64,000 bases of DNA, taken from Rugosimonospora acidiphila. GTDB taxonomy: Bacteria > Actinomycetota > Actinomycetes > Mycobacteriales > Micromonosporaceae. Shown here in pieces: positions 1 through 8,470 of this stretch. The DNA lies in contig NZ_BAABJQ010000004.1 of the NCBI RefSeq assembly GCF_039543385.1, positions 248,001 to 312,000 on the forward strand, given 5' to 3'. The position numbers and the translations under genes were made by a program. Positions within the stretch are counted from its first letter, which is position 1. The number at the start of each line of letters is the position of its first letter. A model generated the notes under the pieces. It was not told where the DNA came from. It made no database searches and worked only from the letters and a program-made list of their open reading frames with translations.

Positions 1-14
1 GGGTCAGTCATGTC

Positions 15-872
15 TCACGGCAGGGTCAGGATGTCGGCGCCGTCCTCGGTGACCACCAGGGTGTGCTCGAACTGGGCGGTCCACCGGCGGTCCCGGGTGA
101 CCACCGTCCACCCGTCGGCCCACATCTCGTACTCGTGGGTGCCGAGGGTGATCATCGGTTCGATGGTGAAGGTCATCCCGACCTCCATGGTCGTGGTCAA
201 CGCCGGATTGTCGTAGTGCGGGATGTACAGGCCGCTGTGGAATGCCTCGCCGATCCCGTGACCAGTGAAGTCACGGACCACACCGTAACCGAAGCGCTTG
301 GCGTACGCCTCGATGACACGGCCGATCACATTGATCGGCCTGCCCGGCGCGACCGACTTGATCGCCCGCATCATCGCCTCGTGCGTGCGCTCGACCAGCA
401 GCCGGGCCTCCTCGCTGACCTCCCCGACGCAGAAGGTGGCGTCCGTGTCCCCGTGCACGCCGTCCAAGAACGCCGTGACATCGACATTGATGATGTCGCC
501 GTCCTCGATCACCGTCGAGTCGGGGATGCCGTGGCAGATCACCTCGTTGAGGGAGGTGCAGCAGGACTTGGAGAAGCCGCGGTACCCGAGGGTGGACGGG
601 TAGGCGCCGTGATCGCACAGGAACTCGTGCACCACCCGGTCGATCTCGTCCGTGGTCACGCCCGGCTTGCAGTGCTCCCCGGCCAGCACGGTGGCCTGCG
701 CGGCCAGCCGGCCGGCGACCCGCATCTTCTCGATCGTCTCGGGCCGCTGGACGTGCGAGCCCGTGTACGGGCGGGGCCGCTTCTTCCCGACGTACTCGGG
801 GCGGGGAATGCTGGGTGGGACCTGCCGCCAGGGGCCGATCGTGCCAGGGGTGAGCGCAGCGCGGACGGTCAT
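15..872 (-). CDS. map: Methionine aminopeptidase, type I
   Basis: This metalloprotease removes the initiator methionine from nascent proteins in the cytoplasm. The 285-residue product carries the full set of dinuclear metal ligands of the family: D131, D142, H205, E238 and E269, with H114 and H212 lining the active site. A roughly 40-residue N-terminal extension with a proline-rich stretch (PSIPRPEYVGKKRP) is typical of actinobacterial type Ic enzymes. I chose ATG at 872; a GTG three codons upstream is also open. It is the last gene of the minus-strand group that starts with the amine ligase, about 170 bases after the amidotransferase gene. The same neighbour order (mapB next to glnA4) is known in mycobacteria. 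Confidence 0.95.
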   Translation of the reverse strand: MTVRAALTPGTIGPWRQVPPSIPRPEYVGKKRPRPYTGSHVQRPETIEKMRVAGRLAAQATVLAGEHCKPGVTTDEIDRVVHEFLCDHGAYPSTLGYRGFSKSCCTSLNEVICHGIPDSTVIEDGDIINVDVTAFLDGVHGDTDATFCVGEVSEEARLLVERTHEAMMRAIKSVAPGRPINVIGRVIEAYAKRFGYGVVRDFTGHGIGEAFHSGLYIPHYDNPALTTTMEVGMTFTIEPMITLGTHEYEMWADGWTVVTRDRRWTAQFEHTLVVTEDGADILTLP

Positions 873-1039
873 GCTCCCCACCCTATCCGCCCCCGCCGGC
901 CGGTCCGCCCGACGATCGCCCCCGGAGCCCTGCCGCCGAGGCGGGGCCGGTCAGCACCCGATCGGTACCGGGCAATTCCGGGCGATCCGGTCGAGAGCGG
1001 GCGGCCCGTCGGCGCCGGTCGGACGCCCGCGGACCCGGC

Positions 1040-1795
1040 TCACCTCGACATCGACGATGGTGCGCGGTCCGTGGAACGGAGGGCCGCCCGCCGGGTCGCG
1101 CCGGCACTGGCCTCCCCGGCGAGGGCCTCGAACAGGCGCGGATCGGTCAGCTCCTCGGGGTGCCACTGCACGCCGAGGACGAACCGCCGCCGCGGATCCT
1201 CCACCGCCTCGATGACACCGTCGTCGGAGCGGGCCGTCACCACCAGCGACCCGGGATCCCGAACCGCCTGGTGGTGGTAGGAGTTCACCAGCGCGGTCGG
1301 ACCGAGGATCGTGTGCAGCGTCGATCCGGCCGCGACCGTCACCGGGTGCTCCCCGTACCGGCCGGGCGCCGGCTGGTGCCGCTCGTGCCCCACCAGCTCC
1401 GGCAGGTGCTGATGCAGCGAACCACCGGCCGCCACGGCGAGCAGCTGCATGCCCCGGCACACGCCGAGTACCGGAAGGTCGGCGTCGAGCGCGGCGCCCA
1501 GCAGGGCCAGTTCCCCCGCGTCGCGGTCGGGCCGGGTCACGGTACGCGGATGAGCGGACTCGCCGTACTGGTCGGGGGTCACGTCCGCGCCGCCGGCCAG
1601 TAGCAGCCCGTCCAGCCGGCCGAGCAGATCGGCGTCCACGTCATCCGGAGGGATCACCACCGCCCGGGCTCCGGCCGCTGTGACCCGCCGCACATAGGCG
1701 TACGGAACCAGGGCCGCCGGGGCCTGCCACACCCCCCAGGCGGCGTCCTCGACGTAGCAGGTGATGCCGATCACCGGCCGGGCGTGCGGGCTCAC
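1040..1795 (-). CDS. Class I glutamine amidotransferase-like hydrolase (PuuD type)
   Basis: A 251-residue stand-alone glutaminase-fold hydrolase of the peptidase C26 / gamma-glutamyl-GABA hydrolase type. The catalytic triad is visible: C113 in GVCRGMQLL, and H212 and E214 in GVQWHPE. In PuuD-like pathways it cleaves a gamma-glutamyl group from an oxidised amine derivative. The GTG start at 1795 overlaps the upstream SDR stop by 4 bases (GTGA), so the two are translationally coupled. Its position after a glutamine-synthetase-like ligase, an aldehyde dehydrogenase and an SDR supports a job in gamma-glutamylated amine breakdown. The true substrate cannot be read from sequence. Confidence 0.88.
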   Translation of the reverse strand: MSPHARPVIGITCYVEDAAWGVWQAPAALVPYAYVRRVTAAGARAVVIPPDDVDADLLGRLDGLLLAGGADVTPDQYGESAHPRTVTRPDRDAGELALLGAALDADLPVLGVCRGMQLLAVAAGGSLHQHLPELVGHERHQPAPGRYGEHPVTVAAGSTLHTILGPTALVNSYHHQAVRDPGSLVVTARSDDGVIEAVEDPRRRFVLGVQWHPEELTDPRLFEALAGEASAGATRRAALRSTDRAPSSMSR

Positions 1796-2559
1796 AGCGG
1801 GGTCACGTACGCGCCGGTGAGGCCGCCGTCCACCACGAACGTGTTGGCGGTCATGAACGAGGAATCGTCGCTGGCCAGGAACGCGACGGCGGCGGCGATC
1901 TCCTCGGGCTCGCCGAACCGGCCCATCGGCACATGCACCAGCCGCCGCGCGGCCCGCTCCGGATCCTTCGCGAACAGCTCCTTGAGCAGCGGCGTGTTCA
2001 CCGGCCCGGGGCACAACGCGTTGACCCGCACGCCCTGCCTGGCGAACTGGACGCCGAGTTCGCGGGTCATCGCCAGCACCCCGCCCTTGCTGGCGGTGTA
2101 CGAGATCTGGGAGGTGGCGGCGCCCATCAGCGCGACGAAGCTGGCCGTGTTGATGATCGAGCCCTTGCCCTGCCGGACCATGTGCGGGATGGCGTGCTTG
2201 CAGCAGAGGTAGACGCTGGTCAGGTTGACCCGCTGTACCCGCTCCCAGGCCTCGATCCCGGTGTCCAGGATCGAATCGTCATCGGGCGGGGAGATGCCCG
2301 CGTTGTTGAACGCGATGTCCACCCGGCCGTACCGGTCGACGACGCCGTCGAACAGGGCGGCCACGGCCGGCGCATCGGTGACGTCGACCTCCACGCACTC
2401 GCCGCCAACCTCCCGTGCGCAGGCCCGCCCGGCCTCGGCGTTCACGTCTGCGGCGACGACCCGGGCGCCCTCGCTGGCGAACCGGCGCGCGGTCGCGAGA
2501 CCGATCCCGCTGCCCGCGCCGGTGATCACCGCTACCCGCCCGTCAAGACGACCAGCCAC
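1792..2559 (-). CDS. Short-chain dehydrogenase/reductase
   Basis: A 255-residue classical SDR. The NAD(P)-binding glycine motif TGAGSGIG lies at residues 13-20, NNAG at 85-88, and the catalytic set S140, Y154 and K158 (YTASK) is complete. The GTG start at 2559 directly abuts the aldehyde dehydrogenase stop, and the gene overlaps the next one by 4 bases, so it belongs to one operon with both. In mycobacteria the counterpart (Rv2857c) sits beside aldC and glnA4. It may oxidise or reduce an alcohol or aldehyde intermediate of the amine pathway; annotation as a 3-oxoacyl-ACP reductase would be only a family-level guess. Confidence 0.9.
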   Translation of the reverse strand: MAGRLDGRVAVITGAGSGIGLATARRFASEGARVVAADVNAEAGRACAREVGGECVEVDVTDAPAVAALFDGVVDRYGRVDIAFNNAGISPPDDDSILDTGIEAWERVQRVNLTSVYLCCKHAIPHMVRQGKGSIINTASFVALMGAATSQISYTASKGGVLAMTRELGVQFARQGVRVNALCPGPVNTPLLKELFAKDPERAARRLVHVPMGRFGEPEEIAAAVAFLASDDSSFMTANTFVVDGGLTGAYVTPL

Positions 2560-3912
2560 TCAGTCCTCCGAACTGATGAAGACGTTCTTGCATTCCGTGA
2601 ACGCTTGGACCGCGTCCGGCCCCAGCTCCCGCCCGAGCCCGGACTGCTTGACGCCGCCGAAGGGCGTCCAGTAGCGCACCGAGGAGTGCGAGTTGACGCT
2701 CAGCGTGCCGGTCTCCACGCCTCTGGCGACCCGGATGGCCCGCCCGACGTCGCGGGTCCAGACCGAGCCGGACAGGCCGTACTCGGTGTCGTTGGCCTTC
2801 GCGATGGCGTCGGCCTCGTCCTCGAACGGCAGGACGGACACCACCGGCCCGAAGATCTCCTCGCGCCAGTGCCGGTCCGTCGTGGACCGGGCCAGCAGAA
2901 CCGTCGGCGGGTACCAGAACCCGGCTCCGCCGGGCGCCGTGCCCCGGAATGCCACGTTCGCTCCGTCCACATAGGACGCCACGGTGTCCCGGTGTCCGGC
3001 GGAGATCAACGGTCCCATCTGCGCCGTCTCGGACCGGGGATCCTCGCAGCGGAACGCCGCGACGGCCGGTTCGAGCAGTTCGAGGAACCGGTCGTAGACG
3101 CTGGCCTGCACCAGGATTCGGGATCGGGCGCAGCAGTCCTGGCCGGCGTTGTCGAACACACTGGCCGGCGCGGTGGCGGCCGCCTTCTCCAGGTCGGCGT
3201 CGGCGAACACGATGTTCGCGCTCTTACCGCCCAACTCCAGGGTCACCCGCTTCACCTGTTCGGCGCAGCCGCCCATGATGCGCCTGCCGACCTCGGTCGA
3301 ACCGGTGAAGCAGATCTTCCGCACCGCCGGGTGGGCCACCAACCGCTGGCCCACCACGCCACCGCTGCCCGGGATCACGGTGAACACCCCGTCGGGCAGC
3401 CCGGCCTGGCGGCCCAGTTCGGCCAGGCGCAGCGCGGTCAGCGGGGTCAGCTCGGCCGGCTTGAGCACCACCGTGTTGCCGGCCGCCAGCGCCGGGGCGA
3501 AGCTCCAGCCCGCGATCGGCATCGGGAAGTTCCACGGCACGATGACGCCGACCACCCCGTACGGCTCGTAGAAGGTGACGTCCAGGCCGCCCGGTACCGG
3601 AATCTGCCTACCGGACAACCGCTCCGGCGCACCGGCGTAGTAGTTGAGGACATCGCGTACGTTGCCCGCCTCCCATCGGGCGTTGCCGATCGTGTGGCCC
3701 GAGTTGCGCACCTCGATGGCGGCCAACTCCTCAAGGTGCGTGTCCACAATGGACGCGAACCGGCGCAGCAGCCCGGCCCGTTCGCCGGGTGAGGCCTTCC
3801 GCCAGGATTCGAACGCCCCCCTCGCGCGTTCGATCGCGGCGTCGGTCTGCTCGACGCTGCTGGCCGGTACGGTGGCGACCACGTCCCCGGTCGCCGGGTT
3901 GAGCACATCCAT
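2560..3912 (-). CDS. NAD(P)-dependent aldehyde dehydrogenase
   Basis: A 450-residue member of the aldehyde dehydrogenase superfamily, which oxidises an aldehyde to its acid. The general base E226 is in LELGGKS and the catalytic C260 in NAGQDCCA; the signature PWNFP (126-130) and the FTGST cofactor loop (202-206) are present. I chose the ATG at 3912 because the protein then starts with MDVLNPATGD, the usual beginning of the conserved fold. An open frame continues upstream without family similarity. The gene lies about 100 bases after the gamma-glutamyl ligase, as expected for a PuuC-like step converting a gamma-glutamyl aminoaldehyde to the acid. Confidence 0.93.
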   Translation of the reverse strand: MDVLNPATGDVVATVPASSVEQTDAAIERARGAFESWRKASPGERAGLLRRFASIVDTHLEELAAIEVRNSGHTIGNARWEAGNVRDVLNYYAGAPERLSGRQIPVPGGLDVTFYEPYGVVGVIVPWNFPMPIAGWSFAPALAAGNTVVLKPAELTPLTALRLAELGRQAGLPDGVFTVIPGSGGVVGQRLVAHPAVRKICFTGSTEVGRRIMGGCAEQVKRVTLELGGKSANIVFADADLEKAAATAPASVFDNAGQDCCARSRILVQASVYDRFLELLEPAVAAFRCEDPRSETAQMGPLISAGHRDTVASYVDGANVAFRGTAPGGAGFWYPPTVLLARSTTDRHWREEIFGPVVSVLPFEDEADAIAKANDTEYGLSGSVWTRDVGRAIRVARGVETGTLSVNSHSSVRYWTPFGGVKQSGLGRELGPDAVQAFTECKNVFISSED

Positions 3913-4015
3913 GTCCGTGTTCCGAAGCCCTTTCCGGCTCGACGCTGGTCCGGCGCGCCGCTCGATTCCTCCGGCGGCTCGACCCGCGCCCGGTCGGCCG
4001 CGCACACCCGGTCGT

Positions 4016-5374
4016 TCACATCCGCTCGAAGCCCCGGTACAGCTCCCAGTCGGTCACCGCGGCGTCGAACGCGGCCAGTTCGACCCGCGCGTTGTTGGCG
4101 TAATGCTCGACAACCCCGTCACCAAAGGCGGTTCGTGCCAGGGCGGAGGACTCCCACAACTCCGCCGCGTCGCGCAGGTTCGCCGGCACCCGCGGCGCGG
4201 CACCGTCGCGGTACGCGTCGCCGTCGTACTCGTCCTCCAGCGCCAGGTCCGCCTCGATGCCGTGCAGCGCGCCGGCCACCATGCCGGCCAGCGCCAGGTA
4301 CGGGTTCACGTCACCGCCCGGCACCCGATTTTCCACCCGCGTCGATGCCGGCGAGTGGCCCACCAGGCGCAGGGCGCAGGTGCGGTTGTCCCGACCCCAG
4401 CGCACCGCCGTCGGCGCGAACGAGCCCGGCTGGTACCGCTTGTACGAGTTGACGTTCGGCGCGTACAGCAGGGTCAGCTCGCGCATGCTCGCCAGCAGGC
4501 CGGCCAGGACGTTGCGGCCGAGGGCGGACATGCCTTGCCCGTCGACCATCGCGAATGATCCGTCCACTGTGGAGCGTAAGGAAAAGTGAATGTGGCAGGA
4601 GTTGCCCTCCCGCGCGTTCGGCTTGGCCATGAAGGTCAGCGCCATCCCCTCCTGGGCGGCGATCTCCTTGGCCCCGTTCTTGTAGATGACGTGGTGGTCG
4701 GCGCAGGCCAGCGCCTGGTCGTAGCGGAAGGCGATCTCGTGCTGGCCGAGGTTGCACTCGCCCTTGGCGCTCTCCGGAACGAGCCCGGCGCCGGCCATCT
4801 CGGTGCGAATCCGGCGCAGCAGGGGCTCCACCCGGGCGGTGCCGAGCAGCGAGTAGTCGTTGTTGTAGAGGTTGGCGGGCGTGAGGTCCCGGTACCCGCC
4901 GCGCCACGCGTCCTCGTAGGAGTCGCGGTAGACGACGAACTCCAGTTCGGTGCCGGCATAGGCGGTCAGGCCGTGCTCGGCGAGCCGCCCCAGCGCCCGG
5001 CGCAGAATCTGGCGGGGCGAGGGCGCCACCTCGGTCCCGTCGAACCACTTCAGGTCGGCCAGCAGCATGGCCGAGCCCGGCTGCCAGGGCACCCGGCGCA
5101 GCGTGGCGAGGTCCGGAACCATGGCGAAGTCGCCGTACCCCGTCGACCATGACGACATGGCGTAGCCGTCGACGGTGTTCATGTCGACGTCCACCGCGAG
5201 CAGGTAGTTACACCCCTCGGTGCCGTTGGCGAGCACCTCGTCGATGAAGTGCCGGGCATGGAATCGCTTGCCCTGCAACCGTCCCTGCATGTCGACGATG
5301 CCGACCACGACGGTGTCGATGGCGCCGGATTCAACCTCCGCCCGCAGCGCCTCGACGGGAAGCGGTGCGGTCAT
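4016..5374 (-). CDS. Glutamine-synthetase-like gamma-glutamyl amine ligase (GlnA3/GlnA4/PuuA type)
   Basis: A 452-residue glutamine synthetase homologue, shorter than typical GlnA1 because of its N-terminus. Family motifs are present: GTELEFVV (glutamate and metal site), GNSCHIHFS, NSYKRYQPG, and the C-terminal RVENRVPGGDVNPYLALA. The adenylylation-loop tyrosine of GlnA1 is not evident. ATG at 5374 has a strong GGGAGG ribosome site 8 bases upstream, so the longer open frame is rejected. Relatives in Streptomyces ligate glutamate to polyamines (GlnA3) or ethanolamine (GlnA4) rather than ammonia. The permease, aldehyde dehydrogenase and amidotransferase around it fit that role. Which amine is used is not decidable here. 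Confidence 0.87.
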   Translation of the reverse strand: MTAPLPVEALRAEVESGAIDTVVVGIVDMQGRLQGKRFHARHFIDEVLANGTEGCNYLLAVDVDMNTVDGYAMSSWSTGYGDFAMVPDLATLRRVPWQPGSAMLLADLKWFDGTEVAPSPRQILRRALGRLAEHGLTAYAGTELEFVVYRDSYEDAWRGGYRDLTPANLYNNDYSLLGTARVEPLLRRIRTEMAGAGLVPESAKGECNLGQHEIAFRYDQALACADHHVIYKNGAKEIAAQEGMALTFMAKPNAREGNSCHIHFSLRSTVDGSFAMVDGQGMSALGRNVLAGLLASMRELTLLYAPNVNSYKRYQPGSFAPTAVRWGRDNRTCALRLVGHSPASTRVENRVPGGDVNPYLALAGMVAGALHGIEADLALEDEYDGDAYRDGAAPRVPANLRDAAELWESSALARTAFGDGVVEHYANNARVELAAFDAAVTDWELYRGFERM

Positions 5375-5533
5375 GTCGGGCACCTCCCAAGGTCTACTCC
5401 CAAACCATTTGCCGGTCAATCAGCCAGGCGGCCCGGCGGTCCTCGCGGCGGTTCGCCGGCGCCGTCGCGGTACGTCCGCACATCCGCCGCGGCGGCGGCA
5501 CCGACCCCGTGGGCGCCGCCGCGGCAGCCGCGC

Positions 5534-7111
5534 CTATTCCACCTGCGCCGGGGTGGGCTGGGGGGTGGGCGCCTCGTCGATGGTGCGCCGGGGCCCGGTG
5601 AACCACTTGCGCGCGGACAGCAGCCACCACAGGCCGACGCCGAGCACCATCACGCCGACCGCGATCGGCGCGTAGTTGACCGAAGGCCAGCTGAATCCCT
5701 TGGTGAACGGCACGCCCGCCGGGACCGTGGGCAGGATGAAGTACACCGCCACCACGATGATCTCGATCGACGCCGCCCAGCCCATCCACTTGTAGTGCCG
5801 ACCCAGGGTCCACGGGCCCGGGGTGAACCGGTCCCCCATCCGCAGCCGCAGCATGATGGGGATCAGGAAGGCGAGGTACAGCCCGATGACGGCCACCGAG
5901 ACCACCGCGTAGAAGGCGATCGGCGCGCCGTTGTTCTGGTACAGGGCGGGGAGGGTCAGCAGCCCGCCGGCCACGCAGCCGGCGATCACGGCGTTGACCG
6001 GGGTGCCGTTGCCGTCCAACCGCGTCCAGACCCGCCAGCCCGGCACCGCGCCGTCCCGGCTGAACGCGAACATCATCCGCGACATGCTGGTCACACAGCT
6101 CATCCCACAGAGGAACTGCCCGATCGTGGAGATGACGAGCACGGCCTTGAAGAACCCGGAGGACAGCGCGTCCTGCAGCAGGGTGCCCGAGAAGCCGAAC
6201 GAGGCGGTCAGGTTGTTGGGATCCTTGACCGCGAACAGGAACGCCAGCAGCAGGATCCAGCCGCCGACCGCCGAGTAGAAGATCGAGCGCCACAGCCCAC
6301 TGGCCGCGGTGCGGGCCGCGCCAACGGTCTCCTCGGAGACGTGCGCGCAGGCGTCGAAGCCGGTGATCGTGTACTGGGTGAGCAGACCGCCCAGCGGTAG
6401 CACGTAGAGCCAGAATCCGGCCGTGCCGGTGTGCTGGTGGAAGAACCCGTTGGCGTTGATGGTCCTGGTGAAGACGAACGACGCGCTCTGGTGCGTGGCG
6501 GGCACGAACACCAGGATCAGCACGACCGCGGCGACCCCGGCCACGTGCCACCACACCGAGATGTTCTGCAGGCTGTCGATGACCCTGGCACCGAAGATGT
6601 TGATGAGCGCGTGCAGCGCCAGGATCGCGATGAACAGTCCGAAGGCCTGGTGCAGGCTGCCCGACCAGCCGTTGATCGTGTTGGCGAAAATCAGGTTGAG
6701 GAAGGTCGCGCAGCCGTAGTCGACCGACGCGGTGACCGCCACCAGCCCGATCAGGTTGAACCAGCCGGTGAACCACCCGTACGCCGGGCCGCCCAGCCGG
6801 GACGCCCACCAGTAGATCCCGCCGGCGGTCGGGAACGCGGACACCAGCTCGGACATGCACAGACCGATGATCAGAATGAACGCCGAGATGATGGGCCAGC
6901 CCCAGGAGATGGCGATCGGGCCGCCGTTCATCCAGGCCTGCCCGAACGTGGTGAAGCAGCCGGACAGGATGGAGATGATGGAGAACGAGATGGCGAAGTT
7001 GGAGAAGCCGCTCCAGCCGCGGTGCAGTTCCTGCTTGTACCCCAGTTCGGCGAGCCGCTTGGAGTCGTCGTCGGCTGGATTGGCGGACTGCGGTGGCGAT
7101 GCCGTTGCCAT
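5534..7111 (-). CDS. APC-superfamily amino acid/amine permease
   Basis: A 525-residue polytopic membrane protein with about 12 hydrophobic segments. The N-terminal cytoplasmic stretch GYKQELHRGWSGFSNFA and the following first helix are diagnostic of the amino acid-choline transporter branch of the APC superfamily (GABA, ethanolamine or choline permeases). ATG at 7111 has a GAGGAGG ribosome site. It is the first gene of the amine cluster, 159 bases upstream of the gamma-glutamyl ligase, and most likely imports the substrate of that pathway. Substrate specificity cannot be assigned from motifs alone. Confidence 0.9.
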   Translation of the reverse strand: MATASPPQSANPADDDSKRLAELGYKQELHRGWSGFSNFAISFSIISILSGCFTTFGQAWMNGGPIAISWGWPIISAFILIIGLCMSELVSAFPTAGGIYWWASRLGGPAYGWFTGWFNLIGLVAVTASVDYGCATFLNLIFANTINGWSGSLHQAFGLFIAILALHALINIFGARVIDSLQNISVWWHVAGVAAVVLILVFVPATHQSASFVFTRTINANGFFHQHTGTAGFWLYVLPLGGLLTQYTITGFDACAHVSEETVGAARTAASGLWRSIFYSAVGGWILLLAFLFAVKDPNNLTASFGFSGTLLQDALSSGFFKAVLVISTIGQFLCGMSCVTSMSRMMFAFSRDGAVPGWRVWTRLDGNGTPVNAVIAGCVAGGLLTLPALYQNNGAPIAFYAVVSVAVIGLYLAFLIPIMLRLRMGDRFTPGPWTLGRHYKWMGWAASIEIIVVAVYFILPTVPAGVPFTKGFSWPSVNYAPIAVGVMVLGVGLWWLLSARKWFTGPRRTIDEAPTPQPTPAQVE

Positions 7112-7639
7112 GGCGCCTCCTCGTGCGAGGGGTTAGGGGGTGAAGGCGGGGCGGAAAGCGACTCCGGGGCACACGAGTCCGCAGTGGACACGAACCCACG
7201 GCACCCGGGTGGCCGCGCACTGATCGTGATCGGGGTTCGCCCCGGCGGCGAGGTCGCCGAGACCCGCGATCGTTCCGTCCATAGTGGACTGTGTGGCACG
7301 ACGCCGCCGGCAGGCGGCGACGACCGGACCGATGGCGCCGGGCGCGTCGCCCGACCGCGCCGGACACACCGCCGGGAACGCCGCCGGCTCGGCAATCCGC
7401 CGACTGGTCTGGGTCGTGGCGCGGCGTCGGACGCGCCGAGCCAGACCGGTCGGTAAAGGCGCCTCGTCCATCGTGATGAGCCCGGTCATCGCCCCGCCTC
7501 TCATCGAGCACGGCAGGTGTGGTGGGCAAAGTGTGAAACTAGGCGATCAAGACCGTCAATACCCCGGAGGTGCCGATCTGAGCTGGCCGGATGAGCCCTA
7601 CGGGCCCGGCCGGTTTGGTGCTAATGACTCGCTGGGCGG
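7112..7639. other. 528-bp non-coding region upstream of the permease
   Basis: The stretch separates the permease start from the 3' end of a membrane-protein gene, both on the minus strand, so it should hold the permease promoter. I see no convincing gene. It contains one copy of a 46-bp palindromic repeat (7404-7449, listed separately). On the minus strand near 7280 there is a CACTAT hexamer that could be a -10 element, without a clear -35. No GlnR-type box was recognised. Confidence 0.6.
7404..7449. repeat. 46-bp imperfect palindromic dispersed repeat, copy 1
   Basis: The element begins CTGGTCTGGGTCG and ends GCCAGACCGG. The outer arms are complementary over about 9 bases with one wobble, so the RNA could fold into a hairpin. 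A second copy of identical length lies at 28167-28212 with 39 of 46 bases identical and no gaps. The first 13 and last 10 bases are identical in both. Both copies are intergenic. Confidence 0.7.
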
Positions 7640-8323
7640 CTACCGGTCGTCCAGGGTGGGGTCCGGCTGCCCGGTGGACGTGGGCGGGTGCGACGACCCG
7701 GCGTCCGCGGCCGTGGCGGCGTCCACGCCGTACGATCCGATCCAATCGCGGGTGCGCGGCGCGGGCGGTGGCGCCGGAACCGTGGTGGCGTCCGAGCCCG
7801 GGCGCAGCGGAACCGTGGTGGCGTCCGAACCCGGAACGGGCGGCAGATCGGCCGGCCTCGCCGTGCGGCCCAGCCGCTCGTAGAGCGCGCCGGCCTGATG
7901 CGCGAGCGCGCCGGCCACCGCCGGTACCGCCGGCAGCAGCCAGTTCGCCACGAAGCCGGCCGCCGCGAGGTTGGCGATCAGCAGCGCCGCGGTCGCGCCA
8001 CCGATTCCCTGGACCAGGCCCCGCCAGGCGGCGTGCCCGGCGTGCACCACCGCCGCGCGGCGGGAACCCTTGGGGCCCGGCTCCGGAAAGTCCCTGGCGC
8101 CCCGGAAGTCCCGGCGGCCCAGGTTGAAGCCGGCCATGCCCACGGTCAGCGAGATGCCCACGGTGACGGCCAGCAACGTGCGGTGCGTACCGAGTTCGAG
8201 CACGCCGTACGCGGCGGCGCCCAGGGCCACCGCCCAGACGGCGCGGACCCAGTCCTTCTTCTCCCCCGGGTACCAGACGTAGCGCGTCCGGTTCTCGGAG
8301 AGCTTCTTGACGACTTGCCCCAT
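7640..8323 (-). CDS. Membrane protein of unknown function
   Basis: A 227-residue protein I do not recognise. After the N-terminal MGQVVKKLSENRTRYVWYPG stretch there are two closely spaced hydrophobic segments (about residues 29-65), a basic loop, then a long hydrophobic region (about 105-145). The last 70 residues are proline- and threonine-rich with a duplicated PGSDATTVP block, probably a disordered tail. I chose ATG at 8323; an in-frame GTG upstream at 8425 would add 34 polar residues. It lies between the GNAT gene and the permease on the same strand and is probably a lineage-level membrane protein. Confidence 0.65.
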   Translation of the reverse strand: MGQVVKKLSENRTRYVWYPGEKKDWVRAVWAVALGAAAYGVLELGTHRTLLAVTVGISLTVGMAGFNLGRRDFRGARDFPEPGPKGSRRAAVVHAGHAAWRGLVQGIGGATAALLIANLAAAGFVANWLLPAVPAVAGALAHQAGALYERLGRTARPADLPPVPGSDATTVPLRPGSDATTVPAPPPAPRTRDWIGSYGVDAATAADAGSSHPPTSTGQPDPTLDDR

Positions 8324-8470
8324 CGGAGGTTCACCCCACTGGTCGGGCGCACGGGTGCGGGCGGCTGACCGAACGCGCTGGCCGGAGTATTCGTGACCTT
8401 CGCCGTGATCCTCGGCCCCGGACACCCCGCCCGGGGCCGTTTCGCGCCCGACCTCTCACATGATGGGAGG

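Noticed and set aside
63..1280. 405-codon plus-strand open frame opposite map and the amidotransferase
   Set aside because: Antisense shadow of two clear enzyme genes; composition is Arg/Asp/His-rich with no family motif, as expected from third-position GC bias.
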